A stretch of 64,000 bases of DNA from Anaerolineales bacterium (lineage in GTDB: Bacteria > Chloroflexota > Anaerolineae > 4572-78 > J111), in the NCBI GenBank assembly GCA_020634935.1, contig JACKAT010000011.1:1-64000 (forward strand). Reading direction: 5' to 3'. Below the pieces are notes generated by a model. The model did no database searches, was not told where the DNA came from, and was given only the letters and a program-made list of their open reading frames with translations. Positions 52,940 through 62,402 of the stretch are shown one piece after another (the stretch's first letter is position 1; each line of letters opens with the position of its first letter). The translations under genes were made by a program, and so were the position numbers.

Positions 52940-53246
52940 TGATTAACTTTGTATTTAGCCATTGTTGAGTTCAGTTGGGGCTAATCACGAGCTGGAATTT
53001 CAGTCTGTCGAAAGTTGAAATGGGCAGTGAGGGAATAAAGCCCCGATTTTGTACGTTTGGGGCGAATTTATCAAAGTAGAGTAGAGAAATCAAATCGATT
53101 AACGCGTGTTAGCGATCCATCCGCCCACAACTAAACGCCAACGATCAAATGGTAATAGCTACTTAATGACATTGAATAGCTACTTATGTTATAGTGTAAT
53201 ACAAAACCAACCGGTTAGCACTATCCATATGGCGAGTTTTTCGCCC
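52940..53246. other. Intergenic gap between MEMO-AMMECR1 and the second kinase
   Basis: 307 bp. A 12-bp direct repeat (aatagctactta) occurs twice at about 53154 and 53175, and a short hairpin ggcga/tcgcc lies at 53231-53245, without a T run on the useful side. No gene seen. Confidence 0.4.
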
Positions 53247-55775
53247 CTAAAAAATAGGTTCAACGCTACGCATCGGCAAAGTCGTTCGGGGCAGTTCTAC
53301 CGTCACTTGCGTTCCTTGCCCAAACTGTGACTCAATCTGGCAGTAGCCGCCAATGGCCTCGGCGCGTTCGATCATCGTCACCAGGCCCCAATTTTTTCGC
53401 TTAGAGCCGCCAACCCACTGGCCCAGATCAAAACCGGCCCCATCATCCGAAATTTGCAGCCGGACAAACTCATTATCGGTTTCTACGGTGATTAACACTT
53501 GATTAGCCTGGGCGTGCTTGGCGACATTAGTCAAAGCTTCCTGAGTAATTCTAAACAGGGTATCTTCAAGCAGGCCGGACAGCCGCGGAGACGGCTCTTC
53601 TCCCTGAATTTTAACGGCGAAGTTGACCCGTGAGGCAAACTGCTCGCCATACCAGTGCAGGGCCGCCACCAACCCGTAGTCATCTAATACCGGGGGGCGC
53701 AAATTGACCATCAAGCCCCGAATCCGCTCGGCCGTCTGCTCGATTAGATCCAATGAGTCATTCAGGCGGGCTTGAACCGTATCTTTTTCTTCAAAATAAG
53801 TACTGTTGATCCGGCTGGAAATGATATTGAGATTAAGATCGAGCGCGGTTAAATTTTGTCCCACCTGATCATGTAATTCGCGGGCCAGGGCTTTTCGTTC
53901 GGCTTCCTGCGTTTCGGCCAAACGCCCGGTCAGCGCCCGCAACTGCTCGCGCTGCTGGCTAACGGCCTCAAAGAGTTGAGCTTTTTCCAATTCGGCCTTT
54001 TTGCGCTCAGAGATATCCCGGATGATTTTGAGAAAACCGAGCAGCCGCCCTTCGTGATCTTTAACCATTGCGCTCACCGTCTCACTGATAAAGACATCCC
54101 CATTTTTACAGCGATAGATCACTTCATAGGGATCGGGATTGTCGACGGTCTTGGCGCTGAACCGGATTGGATCCAGTTTTTCATAATCTTCCTGAGCAAC
54201 GTAGAGCATGTGGATTTTCCGGCTAAACACATCCACAATATCATAGCCAAATAAGCTGGTAAAGGCCGGGTTGATCTTCATAATCTGCCGGCTGGTGTTG
54301 GCAAAAACCACCGCATCCGGAATAGTTCTAAAGATAGCCTCAAGTTCGGCCGTCTTTTGGTATAAGGCTTCCTCCAGCTCTTTGTGCTGGGTAATATCCC
54401 GGCCAATGCCGACCATGCCGATGACCTTGCCGCTTTGGTCTCGCAAGGGCAGCTTTGTGGTTGACAGCCAGCGGCGCTCCCCTAACTGATTAAGTACCGG
54501 CTCTTCTCTCCCCACCAAGGGTTGGCCTGATTTTACCACGGCTTGCTCGTCGGCGTAATAGATAGCCGCCAGATCTCGCGGGTAAAAGTCGAAATCAGTT
54601 TTACCGACCAGCTCTTCCTCGGAGCGAGCCCCCATCAGCCGGGCTACGGCCTGGTTCCCGATGATAAATCGGCTTTGCGTATCTTTGAAATAGATCGAGT
54701 CCGGCAAACTATCGATCAGCGTCCGCAGCAGCCTGCGTTCTTCAACCAAAGCTAATTCCACCTGTTTTCGATCGGTGATATCGCGGCCTACCGATTGGAT
54801 TTCCACCAGACAGCCGTCTTGATCAAAAATCAAGCGATCGGACCAGCGCTGCCAGTGAACTTCGCCATTGGGTAGAATGACCCGATGTTCGATGTTGCCG
54901 GATGGCTGACCGAAATTTAACGAGGCCAGATACTGCTCCAATAATTTGCGATCTTCTGGAGGCACAATGGGGAAAAAACTACGACCGATTAACTCATCGG
55001 CCTTTTTGCCAAAGTAGCGGCAAAAGGCCGTGTTGACAAAGGTCAACGTACCGTCCGGTTTAAGCCGGCAAATTAGCTCGGAATTATCTTCGATGATAGC
55101 CCGATAACGGGCTTCACTCTCTTGTAACTCGGCTTCCATCTTTATTCGCCGTTCGATTTCCTGACGAAGTTGGCGATTGGTCTCGCTTAGTTCAGCCGGA
55201 TGGATTGGAATTTGCGGCTTCAAAGGCCGAGCCGCATTCGGTGCAGGCGGCTCGGCCAAGGGGGCTGGACCGGCTTTCTGGAGCATCCAACCAAAACCAA
55301 TAACCCGCTGATCTCTACCCCTAAGCCGAGTTACGGCCCATGTAGCCGGAAAAGTAGACAACTCGTGCGGTTGGATCATCGTCTCCAACGCTTCATAGGC
55401 CGCCACCCGACTATCCTGCAAATAGTGCAGATAATCTTGAAATGGGACCCTGGCCTCTTTACTGATAAAACTGCTGATAAATTGGCCTTTCAGGAAATCG
55501 AGGCTCTGGTTCAGGCTAGTTTCAGCGGCCCGGTTGGCGTCCTTGATAACGCCCGTTACATCCGTAACTAGATAACCGTCCGGGGCCCATTCAAACAACT
55601 GCCGGTAGTATCGACATTCCGTCTCCACCGTCGCATGATAAGCCAGCCGTGTTTCTTCCGCCTGGTGCATTTTCTGTAACAGGGTATGTAAGTGGTCAAG
55701 ATTGCCGGTTTCTAATAGGCGCAGCGCCGTTTCAAGCTGTCGCTTCACCATCGTGTTGGATTTTGAGCTACTCAT
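53247..55775 (-). CDS. Multi-PAS histidine kinase (NarL/HisKA_3 type)
   Basis: An 842-residue cytosolic sensor kinase. Four PAS domains are visible: YRQLFEWAPDGYLVTDVTGVIKDANRAA (residues ~65-165), EARYRAIIEDNSELICRLKPDGTLTFVNTAF (~225-340), LLRTLIDSLPDSIYFKDTQSRFIIGNQAVA (~350-470) and LEAIFRTIPDAVVFANTSRQIMKINPAF (~480-600). A HisKA_3 helix with His635 in ARELHDQVGQNLTALDLNLN and a HATPase (TLFRITQEALTNVAKHAQ, DDGAGFDLGQ) end the protein. The third PAS through the kinase core closely match the kinase at 49024-50676, so the two are paralogues. AAAGG precedes the ATG. Confidence 0.93.
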   Translation of the reverse strand: MSSSKSNTMVKRQLETALRLLETGNLDHLHTLLQKMHQAEETRLAYHATVETECRYYRQLFEWAPDGYLVTDVTGVIKDANRAAETSLNQSLDFLKGQFISSFISKEARVPFQDYLHYLQDSRVAAYEALETMIQPHELSTFPATWAVTRLRGRDQRVIGFGWMLQKAGPAPLAEPPAPNAARPLKPQIPIHPAELSETNRQLRQEIERRIKMEAELQESEARYRAIIEDNSELICRLKPDGTLTFVNTAFCRYFGKKADELIGRSFFPIVPPEDRKLLEQYLASLNFGQPSGNIEHRVILPNGEVHWQRWSDRLIFDQDGCLVEIQSVGRDITDRKQVELALVEERRLLRTLIDSLPDSIYFKDTQSRFIIGNQAVARLMGARSEEELVGKTDFDFYPRDLAAIYYADEQAVVKSGQPLVGREEPVLNQLGERRWLSTTKLPLRDQSGKVIGMVGIGRDITQHKELEEALYQKTAELEAIFRTIPDAVVFANTSRQIMKINPAFTSLFGYDIVDVFSRKIHMLYVAQEDYEKLDPIRFSAKTVDNPDPYEVIYRCKNGDVFISETVSAMVKDHEGRLLGFLKIIRDISERKKAELEKAQLFEAVSQQREQLRALTGRLAETQEAERKALARELHDQVGQNLTALDLNLNIISSRINSTYFEEKDTVQARLNDSLDLIEQTAERIRGLMVNLRPPVLDDYGLVAALHWYGEQFASRVNFAVKIQGEEPSPRLSGLLEDTLFRITQEALTNVAKHAQANQVLITVETDNEFVRLQISDDGAGFDLGQWVGGSKRKNWGLVTMIERAEAIGGYCQIESQFGQGTQVTVELPRTTLPMRSVEPIF

Positions 55776-56463
55776 CCTATTTTACCTTTTCTATTAAAGA
55801 AGGGTAACCTATGCTGAAATAATCTTGATAATTGATCCACCACTGGTTTATCCTTTTATTGGATGTCTATCTCGCCGGCAGTTGCTTATCCATTTGAATC
55901 GTTTGGGAATTTTAGAGAATTGATGGGAGGAACTATAAGAGTAATGACAGTATACTATAACCTTTCTGTATGAACAAGGTCTATTTTATCGTACTCAGAA
56001 GGCGCAAAAGTCAAAAAACCGGCTATAATCTGGTCAGTAGATTAACGGTAGGAGTTGGTTAGCGGTCTGGGCGGTAATCCATTTAATAGATAAACTCGAT
56101 TTACCGTTATCATTAGATCGGCCCCGGCCCAGCTAAGTAAGGAAGGATCAAATTAGCAAACAAGTGGAAAGATGATAATTTAATTATAACCGTTAACAAT
56201 CATAAAATGCAACCATCACTCATCTTTTTGGCCAGTGGACCATGCCGCTGGCTGGTCATAGCCAGCCAATAGGCCGGCCCCCTGATCAGCGATTAATTTG
56301 CTTTGATGCTTCGACGAGCATAATATTACAGTTTAATCCACCTGCCTAAGATTGGTCCAGTTTCAGCTCCTTGACCGAGAAAGTGACTGAAATGGGGGGA
56401 CTGGTCTGATGGCGTTACCGCAGATTAAGGAAACTGGACCAATCTCAATCGCAGGAAGATCGA
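55776..56463. other. Intergenic region with hairpin and inverted repeat
   Basis: 688 bp without a supported gene. It includes a 6-bp hairpin ggctgg/ccagcc at 56250-56267 in a longer ggccagtgg...gccagcc context and the inverted repeat at 56349-56445. The rest is AT-rich with no feature I can name. Confidence 0.5.
56349..56445. repeat. 97-bp inverted repeat element
   Basis: agattggtccagtttc (56349-56364) and its exact complement gaaactggaccaatct (56430-56445) enclose 65 bp with further partial symmetry. It ends 18 bp before the small Cys protein gene. Confidence 0.7.
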
Positions 56464-56628
56464 ATGGGCAAATTAAAAGATACCCTATGCAAGATATCGA
56501 AAAAACAGGCCGAAAAACATCGCGATGAAATGGATGAAATTACCGGCACATCCAACTTTATTTGTAAAGATTGTGAGCGCACCGCCATCAAAAAGAAATG
56601 GTTGTGCAAGCCTAAAAAAAACAAGTAA
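56464..56628 (+). CDS. Small Lys/Cys-rich protein
   Basis: A 54-residue basic protein (GKLKDTLCKISKKQAEKHRDEMDE start) with Cys at FICKDCERTAIKKKWLCKP, a CxxC plus a third Cys that could bind zinc or form disulfides. AGGAAG is positioned just before the ATG. It is followed by a foldback repeat and the alcohol dehydrogenase gene. Not recognised; nucleic-acid binding is possible given the Lys content. Confidence 0.6.
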   Translation: MGKLKDTLCKISKKQAEKHRDEMDEITGTSNFICKDCERTAIKKKWLCKPKKNK

Positions 56629-56647
56629 ACAACATTATCGAGCAAAT

Positions 56648-56694
56648 CAGGTGACTGGCGCTTGATCGTCTTGAGCCTAAGCGCCAGTCACCTG
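56648..56694. repeat. Foldback repeat, copy 4 (short form)
   Basis: aggtgactggcgct (56649-56662) and its exact complement agcgccagtcacct (56680-56693), 17-nt loop. The shortest and most perfect member of the family; it lies 20 bp before the alcohol dehydrogenase start. Confidence 0.7.
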
Positions 56695-56713
56695 ATATAG
56701 TTATGAGTAGCCT

Positions 56714-57754
56714 ATGAAAGCTGTCTATTACGAACAATTCACCCAGCTACCCACCCTCCAAACCCTGCCCGATCCCGCGCCCGCCGACCGGGGGGTGGTA
56801 ATCCAGGTCAAGGCCACCGGCCTGTGCCGCAGCGATTGGCACGGCTGGCAGGGCCACGATCCCGATATCACCCTGCCGCACGTGCCGGGCCATGAATTCG
56901 CCGGCGTTGTCGAGGCCGTGGGCCAAGAGGTTAGCCGCTGGCGTCCCGGCGACCGCGTCACCCTGCCCTTTGTCTGCGGCTGCGGGTCTTGCCCGCCGTG
57001 TGCCTCGGGCAATCACCAGGTCTGCGATCATCAATTTCAGCCCGGCTTCACCCACTGGGGTTCCTTTGCCGAATATGTGGCCGTCGATTACGCCGACATC
57101 AACCTGGTGCGCCTGCCCGACGACATGGCCTTTGAAACAGCGGCGAGTTTGGGCTGTCGCTTCTCTACCTCATTTCGGGCTGTAGTCGATCAGGGCCGGG
57201 TCTCGGCGGGGCAGTGGGTGGCCGTTCACGGCTGCGGCGGCGTCGGGCTGTCGGCCATTATGATCGCCAACGCGCTGGGGGCCAACGTCGTCGCCATCGA
57301 CATTAGCGACGACAAACTGGCGCTGGCCTACTCGCTCGGCGCGACAGCCGCGGTTAACGCCGCCAAAACAGATGATGTAGTCGCCGCTGTGGTACAGCTC
57401 ACTCACGGCGGAGCGCACCTGTCCATCGATGCCCTGGGCAGTTCCATCACCAGCTTTAACTCCGTCGCCAACTTGCGCAAGCGCGGCAAGCACATCCAAG
57501 TCGGGCTAATGGTCGGCGATAATCGCCACTCTGCCGTACCGATGGCTCAGGTCATCGCCAACGAGCTGGAGATCCTGGGCAGCCACGGCATGGCGGCTCA
57601 CCGTTATCCGGCCATGCTGGCCATGATCCAGGCCGGCAAACTACACCCGGAACACCTCATTGGCCGGACCATCAGCCTGGCCGAAGCCGCCCACGAATTG
57701 ACCCGGCTGGGTAGCTCCCCGGAAACTGGCGTAACTATCGTAAACGTGTTTTAA
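56714..57754 (+). CDS. Zinc-dependent alcohol dehydrogenase
   Basis: A 346-residue medium-chain dehydrogenase. Catalytic zinc ligands: Cys in TGLCRSDWHGW and His/Glu in GHEFAGVVEAVG. Structural zinc: four Cys in CGCGSCPPCASGNHQVC. The Rossmann motif GCGGVGLSAIMIANALGANVVAID ends in Asp, favouring NAD over NADP. Full length. Its ribosome binding site is weak; the foldback repeat lies immediately upstream. The next genes encode a sarcosine-oxidase-like complex across a repeat array, so a joint pathway is possible but not shown. Substrate unknown. Confidence 0.9.
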   Translation: MKAVYYEQFTQLPTLQTLPDPAPADRGVVIQVKATGLCRSDWHGWQGHDPDITLPHVPGHEFAGVVEAVGQEVSRWRPGDRVTLPFVCGCGSCPPCASGNHQVCDHQFQPGFTHWGSFAEYVAVDYADINLVRLPDDMAFETAASLGCRFSTSFRAVVDQGRVSAGQWVAVHGCGGVGLSAIMIANALGANVVAIDISDDKLALAYSLGATAAVNAAKTDDVVAAVVQLTHGGAHLSIDALGSSITSFNSVANLRKRGKHIQVGLMVGDNRHSAVPMAQVIANELEILGSHGMAAHRYPAMLAMIQAGKLHPEHLIGRTISLAEAAHELTRLGSSPETGVTIVNVF

Positions 57755-57783
57755 TAATAGTCCGGCCGTTTTAACTTTAGACC

Positions 57784-58347
57784 GCTCCCGTCATTAGGAA
57801 CCCACGCGTCCGATGGAACCGGACCGTTCCCATCATTGGGAACACACGCGTCCGGCAGAACACGACCGTTCCGACCATTGGGAACACACGCGTCCGGCAG
57901 AACACAACCGTTCCCATCATTGGGAACATACGCGTCCGACAGAACACGACCGTTCCGACCATTGGGAACACACGCGTCCGATGGAACACAATCGTTCCCA
58001 TCATTGGGAACATACGTGTCCGGCAGAACACGACCGTTCCGACCATTGGGAACATACGTGTCCGATGGAACACGACCGTTCCCATCATTGGGAACATACC
58101 TGTCCGGCAGAACACGACCGTTCCCATCATTGGGAACATACCTGTCCGGCAGAACACGACCGTTCCCATCATTGGGAACATACCTGTCCGGCAGAACACG
58201 ACCGTTCCCATCATTGGGAACATACCTGTCCGGCAGAACACGACCGTTCCCATCATTGGGAACATACCTGTCCGGCAGAACACGACCATTCCGACCATTG
58301 GGAACATACCTGTCCGATGGAACCCGACTGTTCCCACCATTCCAAAG
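57784..58347. repeat. 42-bp tandem repeat array, 13 units
   Basis: Marker cattgggaac recurs exactly every 42 bp from 57792 (variant cattaggaac) to 58296, with a degenerate unit at 58338. Each unit holds the hairpin gttccca-tcat-tgggaac or its shorter gttcc..ggaac form. Five consecutive units (about 58071-58280) are identical. Five of six reading frames are open because the unit is a multiple of three. Differences between units mostly change amino acids and the array starts before any ATG, so I regard it as non-coding. It lies between the alcohol dehydrogenase and sox-like genes. Confidence 0.9.
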
Positions 58348-58453
58348 ATACGATCACGATGATGATCGAACGTTCTGAGAACTCAACAAACGCTATAAAC
58401 TCATTAAACTCTACAAACTCTACAAACTCTATGCTCTTCTAAAGGATTCACCC

Positions 58454-60649
58454 ATGCGATTAATTGTAGATGGACAACCCATTGCCTTTGATCCGGGCGA
58501 TACGCTGCTGGTCGCGATGCTGCGCGCCGACCTGCACCCCACCGGCGGCGGCTGTCTCTGTTTGGGCGGCGACTGCCCCCACTGCCTGGCCACCGTCGAT
58601 GGCGTGGCCTATGTGCGCACCTGCCAGGTCGCGGCCAAGCCCGGCCAGGTGGTCGAGCGGCAGCACCAGGCCGGTTACCCGCCGCTGCCGGAGACGCACC
58701 GGCCTGGTCCTACCGTGATCGCCCGAAATCGCCACTGCGACGTGGTCGTCATCGGCGCGGGCGAAGCGGGCCGGGCGGCGGCGGTCGAGGCCGAAGCCGC
58801 AGGCAAACAGGTGCTGGTGTTGGAGGCTAAAGATGGTCAGGAGGTCGTCGGCATCTACCACGGGCCGCTGGTTGTGGCCCGGACGAATGAGGGGATGCTG
58901 CATGTTCACGCCAGAGAGGAAGTGATTGTGGCTACCGGCGCGGCTGAAATTCAACCCGTCGCGCCGGGGTCTGACCTGGCCGGCCTGGTCACCGCACGCG
59001 CCGCCGGCCAACTGGCCGCCGCCGGGATCGATTTAGGCCGGGTGGTGGCGGTGGGTACCCCGCCGGACGGCGTCGAGGCCGCAGCGGTAGAGGGCGAACT
59101 GGTGCGCTTTGAAGGCCAGGGACAGGTTGAAGCGGTGGTTATTCGCGGCGCGGACGGCCGCGAACAGCGGGTCGAATGCGATACCGTATCGTTGGGCCTG
59201 GGCTTTCATCCGCGTGACGCGCTGCGCCGGATGGGCCGCGATTGGCGCGTGCGAGCCGTGGGCGACGCCGCCCACGAGTCGGACATTCCACCTTGCCCGG
59301 CCGCCGGTATCGTCTGCCCCTGTTCTGGCGTTAGCGTCGAAGATTTAGACTTTATCTGGGCGCAGGGCTTCCACGAGTTGGAGTTGGTCAAGCGAGCCAC
59401 GCTGGCCGGTACCGGCACTTGTCAAGGATCGGTCTGCCTGCCCTATGTGCGCAGTTTTCTGGCCGACCGGGGGCAGGTGTTGCAGCCGCCATTTACGGCT
59501 CGCCCGGTCACGCGCCAGCTCACTCTGGGCGAAATTGCCGCCGGGGCGCACCACCAGGCCACGCCGCGCACGGCGCTCGACGGCGAGCATCGCCGCCTGG
59601 GGGCGCAGATGGAGCGCATCGGCGGCTGGTGGCGGCCCTGGAATTATGGCCACGTCCTGGAAGAGTATTGGGCGGTGCGGGAAGCGGTCTCCATCGGCGA
59701 TGTCAGCACCTTGGGCAAGATGATCGTCTCCGGGCCGGACACGCTCGAACTACTGGAGCGGCTGTACCCGACCAACGTGGCCACGATTAAACCGGGCCGC
59801 TCGCGCTACGTGCTGCTGCTGGATGAGCGCGGCTACGTGCTGGACGACGGCCTGATTTGCAAAGAGACCGACACCCGCTACACCTTGACCTTCACCAGCG
59901 GCGGCTCCAGCCACGCCGAAATGTGGGTCCGCGATTGGGCCGCAAGCTGGGGGCTGGACGTGCGCTTGCTCAACCAAACCATGACCCTCGGCGCGATCAA
60001 CGTCACCGGCCCGCTGGCCAACGACCTGCTGGACCGGGCCGGGCTGACCGACCGGCCACCTTACATGGGCTACGCGCGGGGTGTGGTCGCCGGCGTGGAG
60101 TGCCAGGTCTTCCGGCTGAGTTTCACCGGCGAACTATCGTATGAACTGCATCACCCGGCTCAGGACTCGGTCAGACTGTGGCGGGCGCTGCTGGAGTTGG
60201 GAGCCGATTTGGGCCTCAAGCCGCATGGCATCGAAGCGCTGTTGAAGCTGCGCCTGGAAAAAGGGCATATTATCGTTGGTCAAGATACCGCCTTTGACTC
60301 AACACCGCGCCGCATCGCGCACGAGTGGGCGGTCAAGCTGTCTAAACCCGAATTTGTGGGCCGGCAGGCGATTATCCGCACCAACAAGCTGCCGCTGGAC
60401 AAGCAGTTGGTCGGCTTTGAAATGGACGGCCCCGCCCCGATTGAAGGGGCGGTCATCTGGCACAACGGTCAATTTGCCGGTCATGTCACCTCCAGCACTT
60501 GGTCGCCCGTGTTGGGCCAAGCGGTGATGCTGGGCTGGCTCTATTTCTTCGATGGCGAACTGCCGGCGGTGGTGACGATTGACAACCGCCCCGCCCGCCG
60601 GGTCGAAACCCCATTCTATGACAAGGAGGCCCGCCATGCCCGAGCTTAA
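58454..60649 (+). CDS. soxA: Sarcosine-oxidase-alpha-like flavoprotein (compact)
   Basis: A 731-residue protein resembling the alpha subunit of heterotetrameric sarcosine oxidase or related amine dehydrogenases. Domains: N-terminal [2Fe-2S] ferredoxin-like (Cys in GGGCLCLGGDCPHCLATV..RTC, residues ~1-85); FAD domain (VVVIGAGEAGRAAAVEAEAAGKQVLVLEA) lacking a good second GxGxxG; BFD-like [2Fe-2S] site (CPCSGVS..GTCQGSVCLPY, ~278-325); C-terminal GcvT-like folate domain (~370-731). Classical SoxA is about 960-1000 residues, so the FAD/NAD part is shortened. It heads an A-G-B-D cluster; the product likely feeds one-carbon metabolism. Confidence 0.82.
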   Translation: MRLIVDGQPIAFDPGDTLLVAMLRADLHPTGGGCLCLGGDCPHCLATVDGVAYVRTCQVAAKPGQVVERQHQAGYPPLPETHRPGPTVIARNRHCDVVVIGAGEAGRAAAVEAEAAGKQVLVLEAKDGQEVVGIYHGPLVVARTNEGMLHVHAREEVIVATGAAEIQPVAPGSDLAGLVTARAAGQLAAAGIDLGRVVAVGTPPDGVEAAAVEGELVRFEGQGQVEAVVIRGADGREQRVECDTVSLGLGFHPRDALRRMGRDWRVRAVGDAAHESDIPPCPAAGIVCPCSGVSVEDLDFIWAQGFHELELVKRATLAGTGTCQGSVCLPYVRSFLADRGQVLQPPFTARPVTRQLTLGEIAAGAHHQATPRTALDGEHRRLGAQMERIGGWWRPWNYGHVLEEYWAVREAVSIGDVSTLGKMIVSGPDTLELLERLYPTNVATIKPGRSRYVLLLDERGYVLDDGLICKETDTRYTLTFTSGGSSHAEMWVRDWAASWGLDVRLLNQTMTLGAINVTGPLANDLLDRAGLTDRPPYMGYARGVVAGVECQVFRLSFTGELSYELHHPAQDSVRLWRALLELGADLGLKPHGIEALLKLRLEKGHIIVGQDTAFDSTPRRIAHEWAVKLSKPEFVGRQAIIRTNKLPLDKQLVGFEMDGPAPIEGAVIWHNGQFAGHVTSSTWSPVLGQAVMLGWLYFFDGELPAVVTIDNRPARRVETPFYDKEARHARA

Positions 60650-61019
60650 ACGACTGCCCGCTACTCGCATTGTGGCCACGCCCGCCGCGCTCGACGCGGC
60701 TAAATGGCCGGACGGGACGCTGGCCTTACGCCTGGCGTCCGATGAACTGCTGGTCACGCCGCCTGTCGCCAACCCGGCGCTCGATGACCCCCACGCCATT
60801 ATCATCGCCGACGCAGGCTACGCCGGCGTCTGGCTGCCCGAGGCCGAGGCCCTGGCGTTTCTGGAACGCGCCTGCGAATGGGAGCTGCCGGTCCAACGTC
60901 CGGCCTTCGCTCAGGGAGCGGTGGCCGGTATCGCCGCCAAGCTGTGGTTTGAGGCCGGCCGGGTGCTGCTAATCGTCCCGGCCCCTCTCATCGCCGATTT
61001 CGAGGAGCGCATGGCATGA
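60636..61019 (+). CDS. soxG: Sarcosine-oxidase-gamma-like subunit
   Basis: A 127-residue protein in the position of the gamma subunit. It is related in style to GcvT-like SoxG proteins but shorter (usual length ~180-200) and weakly conserved, so identification rests on gene order. ATG 60636 is chosen because AAGGAGG precedes it; it overlaps the end of soxA by 14 bases and its own end overlaps soxB by the ATGA junction. No catalytic residues are obvious. It probably stabilises the complex. Confidence 0.6.
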   Translation: MPELKRLPATRIVATPAALDAAKWPDGTLALRLASDELLVTPPVANPALDDPHAIIIADAGYAGVWLPEAEALAFLERACEWELPVQRPAFAQGAVAGIAAKLWFEAGRVLLIVPAPLIADFEERMA

Positions 61020-62224
61020 ACGAATTCATGGAAAAGAAAGTTCAGTTCAAGTGGCACGAGCCTAAGAAACATTACGATGTGGTGATTATCGGCGGCGGCG
61101 GGCATGGCCTCTCAACCGCCTACTTCCTGGCGACCCGGCATGGCGTCACCGATGTGGCGGTTTTGGAGCGCAGCTACATCGGCGGCGGCAATTCCGGGCG
61201 CAATACCACCGTCATTCGCTCCAATTACGGCATCCCCGAAGCGGTCCGTTTCTACCAGCGCAGCGTCGAACTCTACTACCAACTGGAGGCCGAAACCGAG
61301 CGCTGGATCATGCATAAGCAGAAAGGCTTGCTGTGGCTGGCTCACACCGAAGCCGCTGTCCGGGCCGAGGTGGCCCGGGCTGAGATCAACACTGCCTTTG
61401 GGGCTGATACCGAATATGTCACCCCCAAACAGATCAAAGAGATCTGCCCTGAAATCGATCTGAGCGGCGGCGGGGCCTGGCCGGTCATCGGCGGCTCGTA
61501 CCATCCGGCCGGCTCGACGGCCCGGCACGACCGGGTTAACTGGGCGCTGGCCGAAGGGGCCAACCGGCGCGGGGTGCATATTCACCAGCGCACGGCCGTC
61601 ACGGGCCTGCTCATGGACGGCGACCGCGTGACCGGCGTCGAAACCACGGCCGGGCCAATTTCGGCTAAAGTGGTGCTCAGCGCCGTGGGCGGCCACGTCA
61701 CTACCCTGGCTAAAATGGCTGGGCTGCGCCTGCCCATTCGGACCCACCCATTGCAAGCCTACGTTACCAACCACTACGAACTGACCTTTAACCCGATTGT
61801 GGCTTCGACCAGCTTGCTGTTCTATGTATCGCAGACGGCGCGCGGCGAGATGCTCATCGGCGCGGAAATCGACCGCCAGCCGAGTTACTCGTACAACTCC
61901 GGCCATCATTTCCTGCAAAGCTGCTCTTTCCGAGCCATTACCCTGCTGCCCTTCCTGCGCAACTTGCGCATTTTGCGGCAGTGGACCGGCGTATGCGATA
62001 TGAGTCCCGACTATTCGCCGATTATGGGTAAAACCGGCGTCGAGGGCTTCTACATCACCACCGGTTGGGGTACCTGGGGCTTCAAAGCCATTCCCGCCGG
62101 CGGCGAGCAGATGGCCCAACTCATCGCCACCGGGCAAACGCCGGAGCCGATCGCGCCGTTCTCGCTGGACCGGTTTGCCAATGATCGCACTTTGGCGGAT
62201 CGGGGTTCGGCGGGAACGCATTAG
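61016..62224 (+). CDS. soxB: Sarcosine-oxidase-beta-like FAD oxidoreductase
   Basis: A 402-residue DAO-family flavoprotein expected to oxidise the N-methyl or amino group of sarcosine or a similar amine. FAD site: YDVVIIGGGGHGLSTAYFLATRHG at the N-terminus, VLERSYIGGGNSGRNTTVIRSNY (flavin linkage region) and the C-terminal GFYITTGWGTWGFKAIPAGGEQMA. Typical length for SoxB. The start overlaps soxG (ATGA). The 204 bp after it, before soxD, contain repeat DNA. Specificity (sarcosine, N-methylglutamate, other) cannot be told from sequence alone. Confidence 0.9.
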   Translation: MNEFMEKKVQFKWHEPKKHYDVVIIGGGGHGLSTAYFLATRHGVTDVAVLERSYIGGGNSGRNTTVIRSNYGIPEAVRFYQRSVELYYQLEAETERWIMHKQKGLLWLAHTEAAVRAEVARAEINTAFGADTEYVTPKQIKEICPEIDLSGGGAWPVIGGSYHPAGSTARHDRVNWALAEGANRRGVHIHQRTAVTGLLMDGDRVTGVETTAGPISAKVVLSAVGGHVTTLAKMAGLRLPIRTHPLQAYVTNHYELTFNPIVASTSLLFYVSQTARGEMLIGAEIDRQPSYSYNSGHHFLQSCSFRAITLLPFLRNLRILRQWTGVCDMSPDYSPIMGKTGVEGFYITTGWGTWGFKAIPAGGEQMAQLIATGQTPEPIAPFSLDRFANDRTLADRGSAGTH

Positions 62225-62249
62225 AATGAAGAATGGAGAATGTATTCTT

Positions 62250-62402
62250 AGGAGCGACAAAGCTTGCTTTGTCATACGCAGTAAGGTCAAAGTAAACTTT
62301 GACGCTCCTGACCGTTATTTTCAGAGGAGTCTGATAGTCTCATTTGAGACGACACCCAGAATGAAAACGGTGTAGGACAAACTTAAGTTTGTCCTACACC
62401 GT
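62250..62402. repeat. Palindromic insertion between soxB and soxD
   Basis: Two parts. First, a three-way junction: outer AGGAGC (62250-62255) with GCTCCT (62304-62309), inner hairpins gacaaagc/gctttgtc (62256-62273) and gtcaaagt/actttgac (62286-62303). Second, a perfect 36-bp palindrome at 62367-62402 (acggtgtaggacaaactt and complement, no loop). No open frame. It splits the operon. Confidence 0.85.

Noticed and set aside
53106..53330. A 74-codon plus-strand open frame
   Set aside because: It overlaps the end of the histidine kinase gene on the other strand and lacks a ribosome binding site or protein-like pattern.
57784..58347. CRISPR-like array
   Set aside because: Units are directly adjacent with no unique spacers, and no cas genes are near. 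The same applies to the 41-bp repeats at 17322-17453.
57813..58442. A 209-codon plus-strand open frame of HWEHTCPAEHDRS repeats, with overlapping frames on both strands
   Set aside because: The 42-bp unit is a multiple of three and nearly stop-free, so open frames are expected. The repeat begins before the ATG and differences between units are mostly amino-acid changing. No ribosome binding site is seen.
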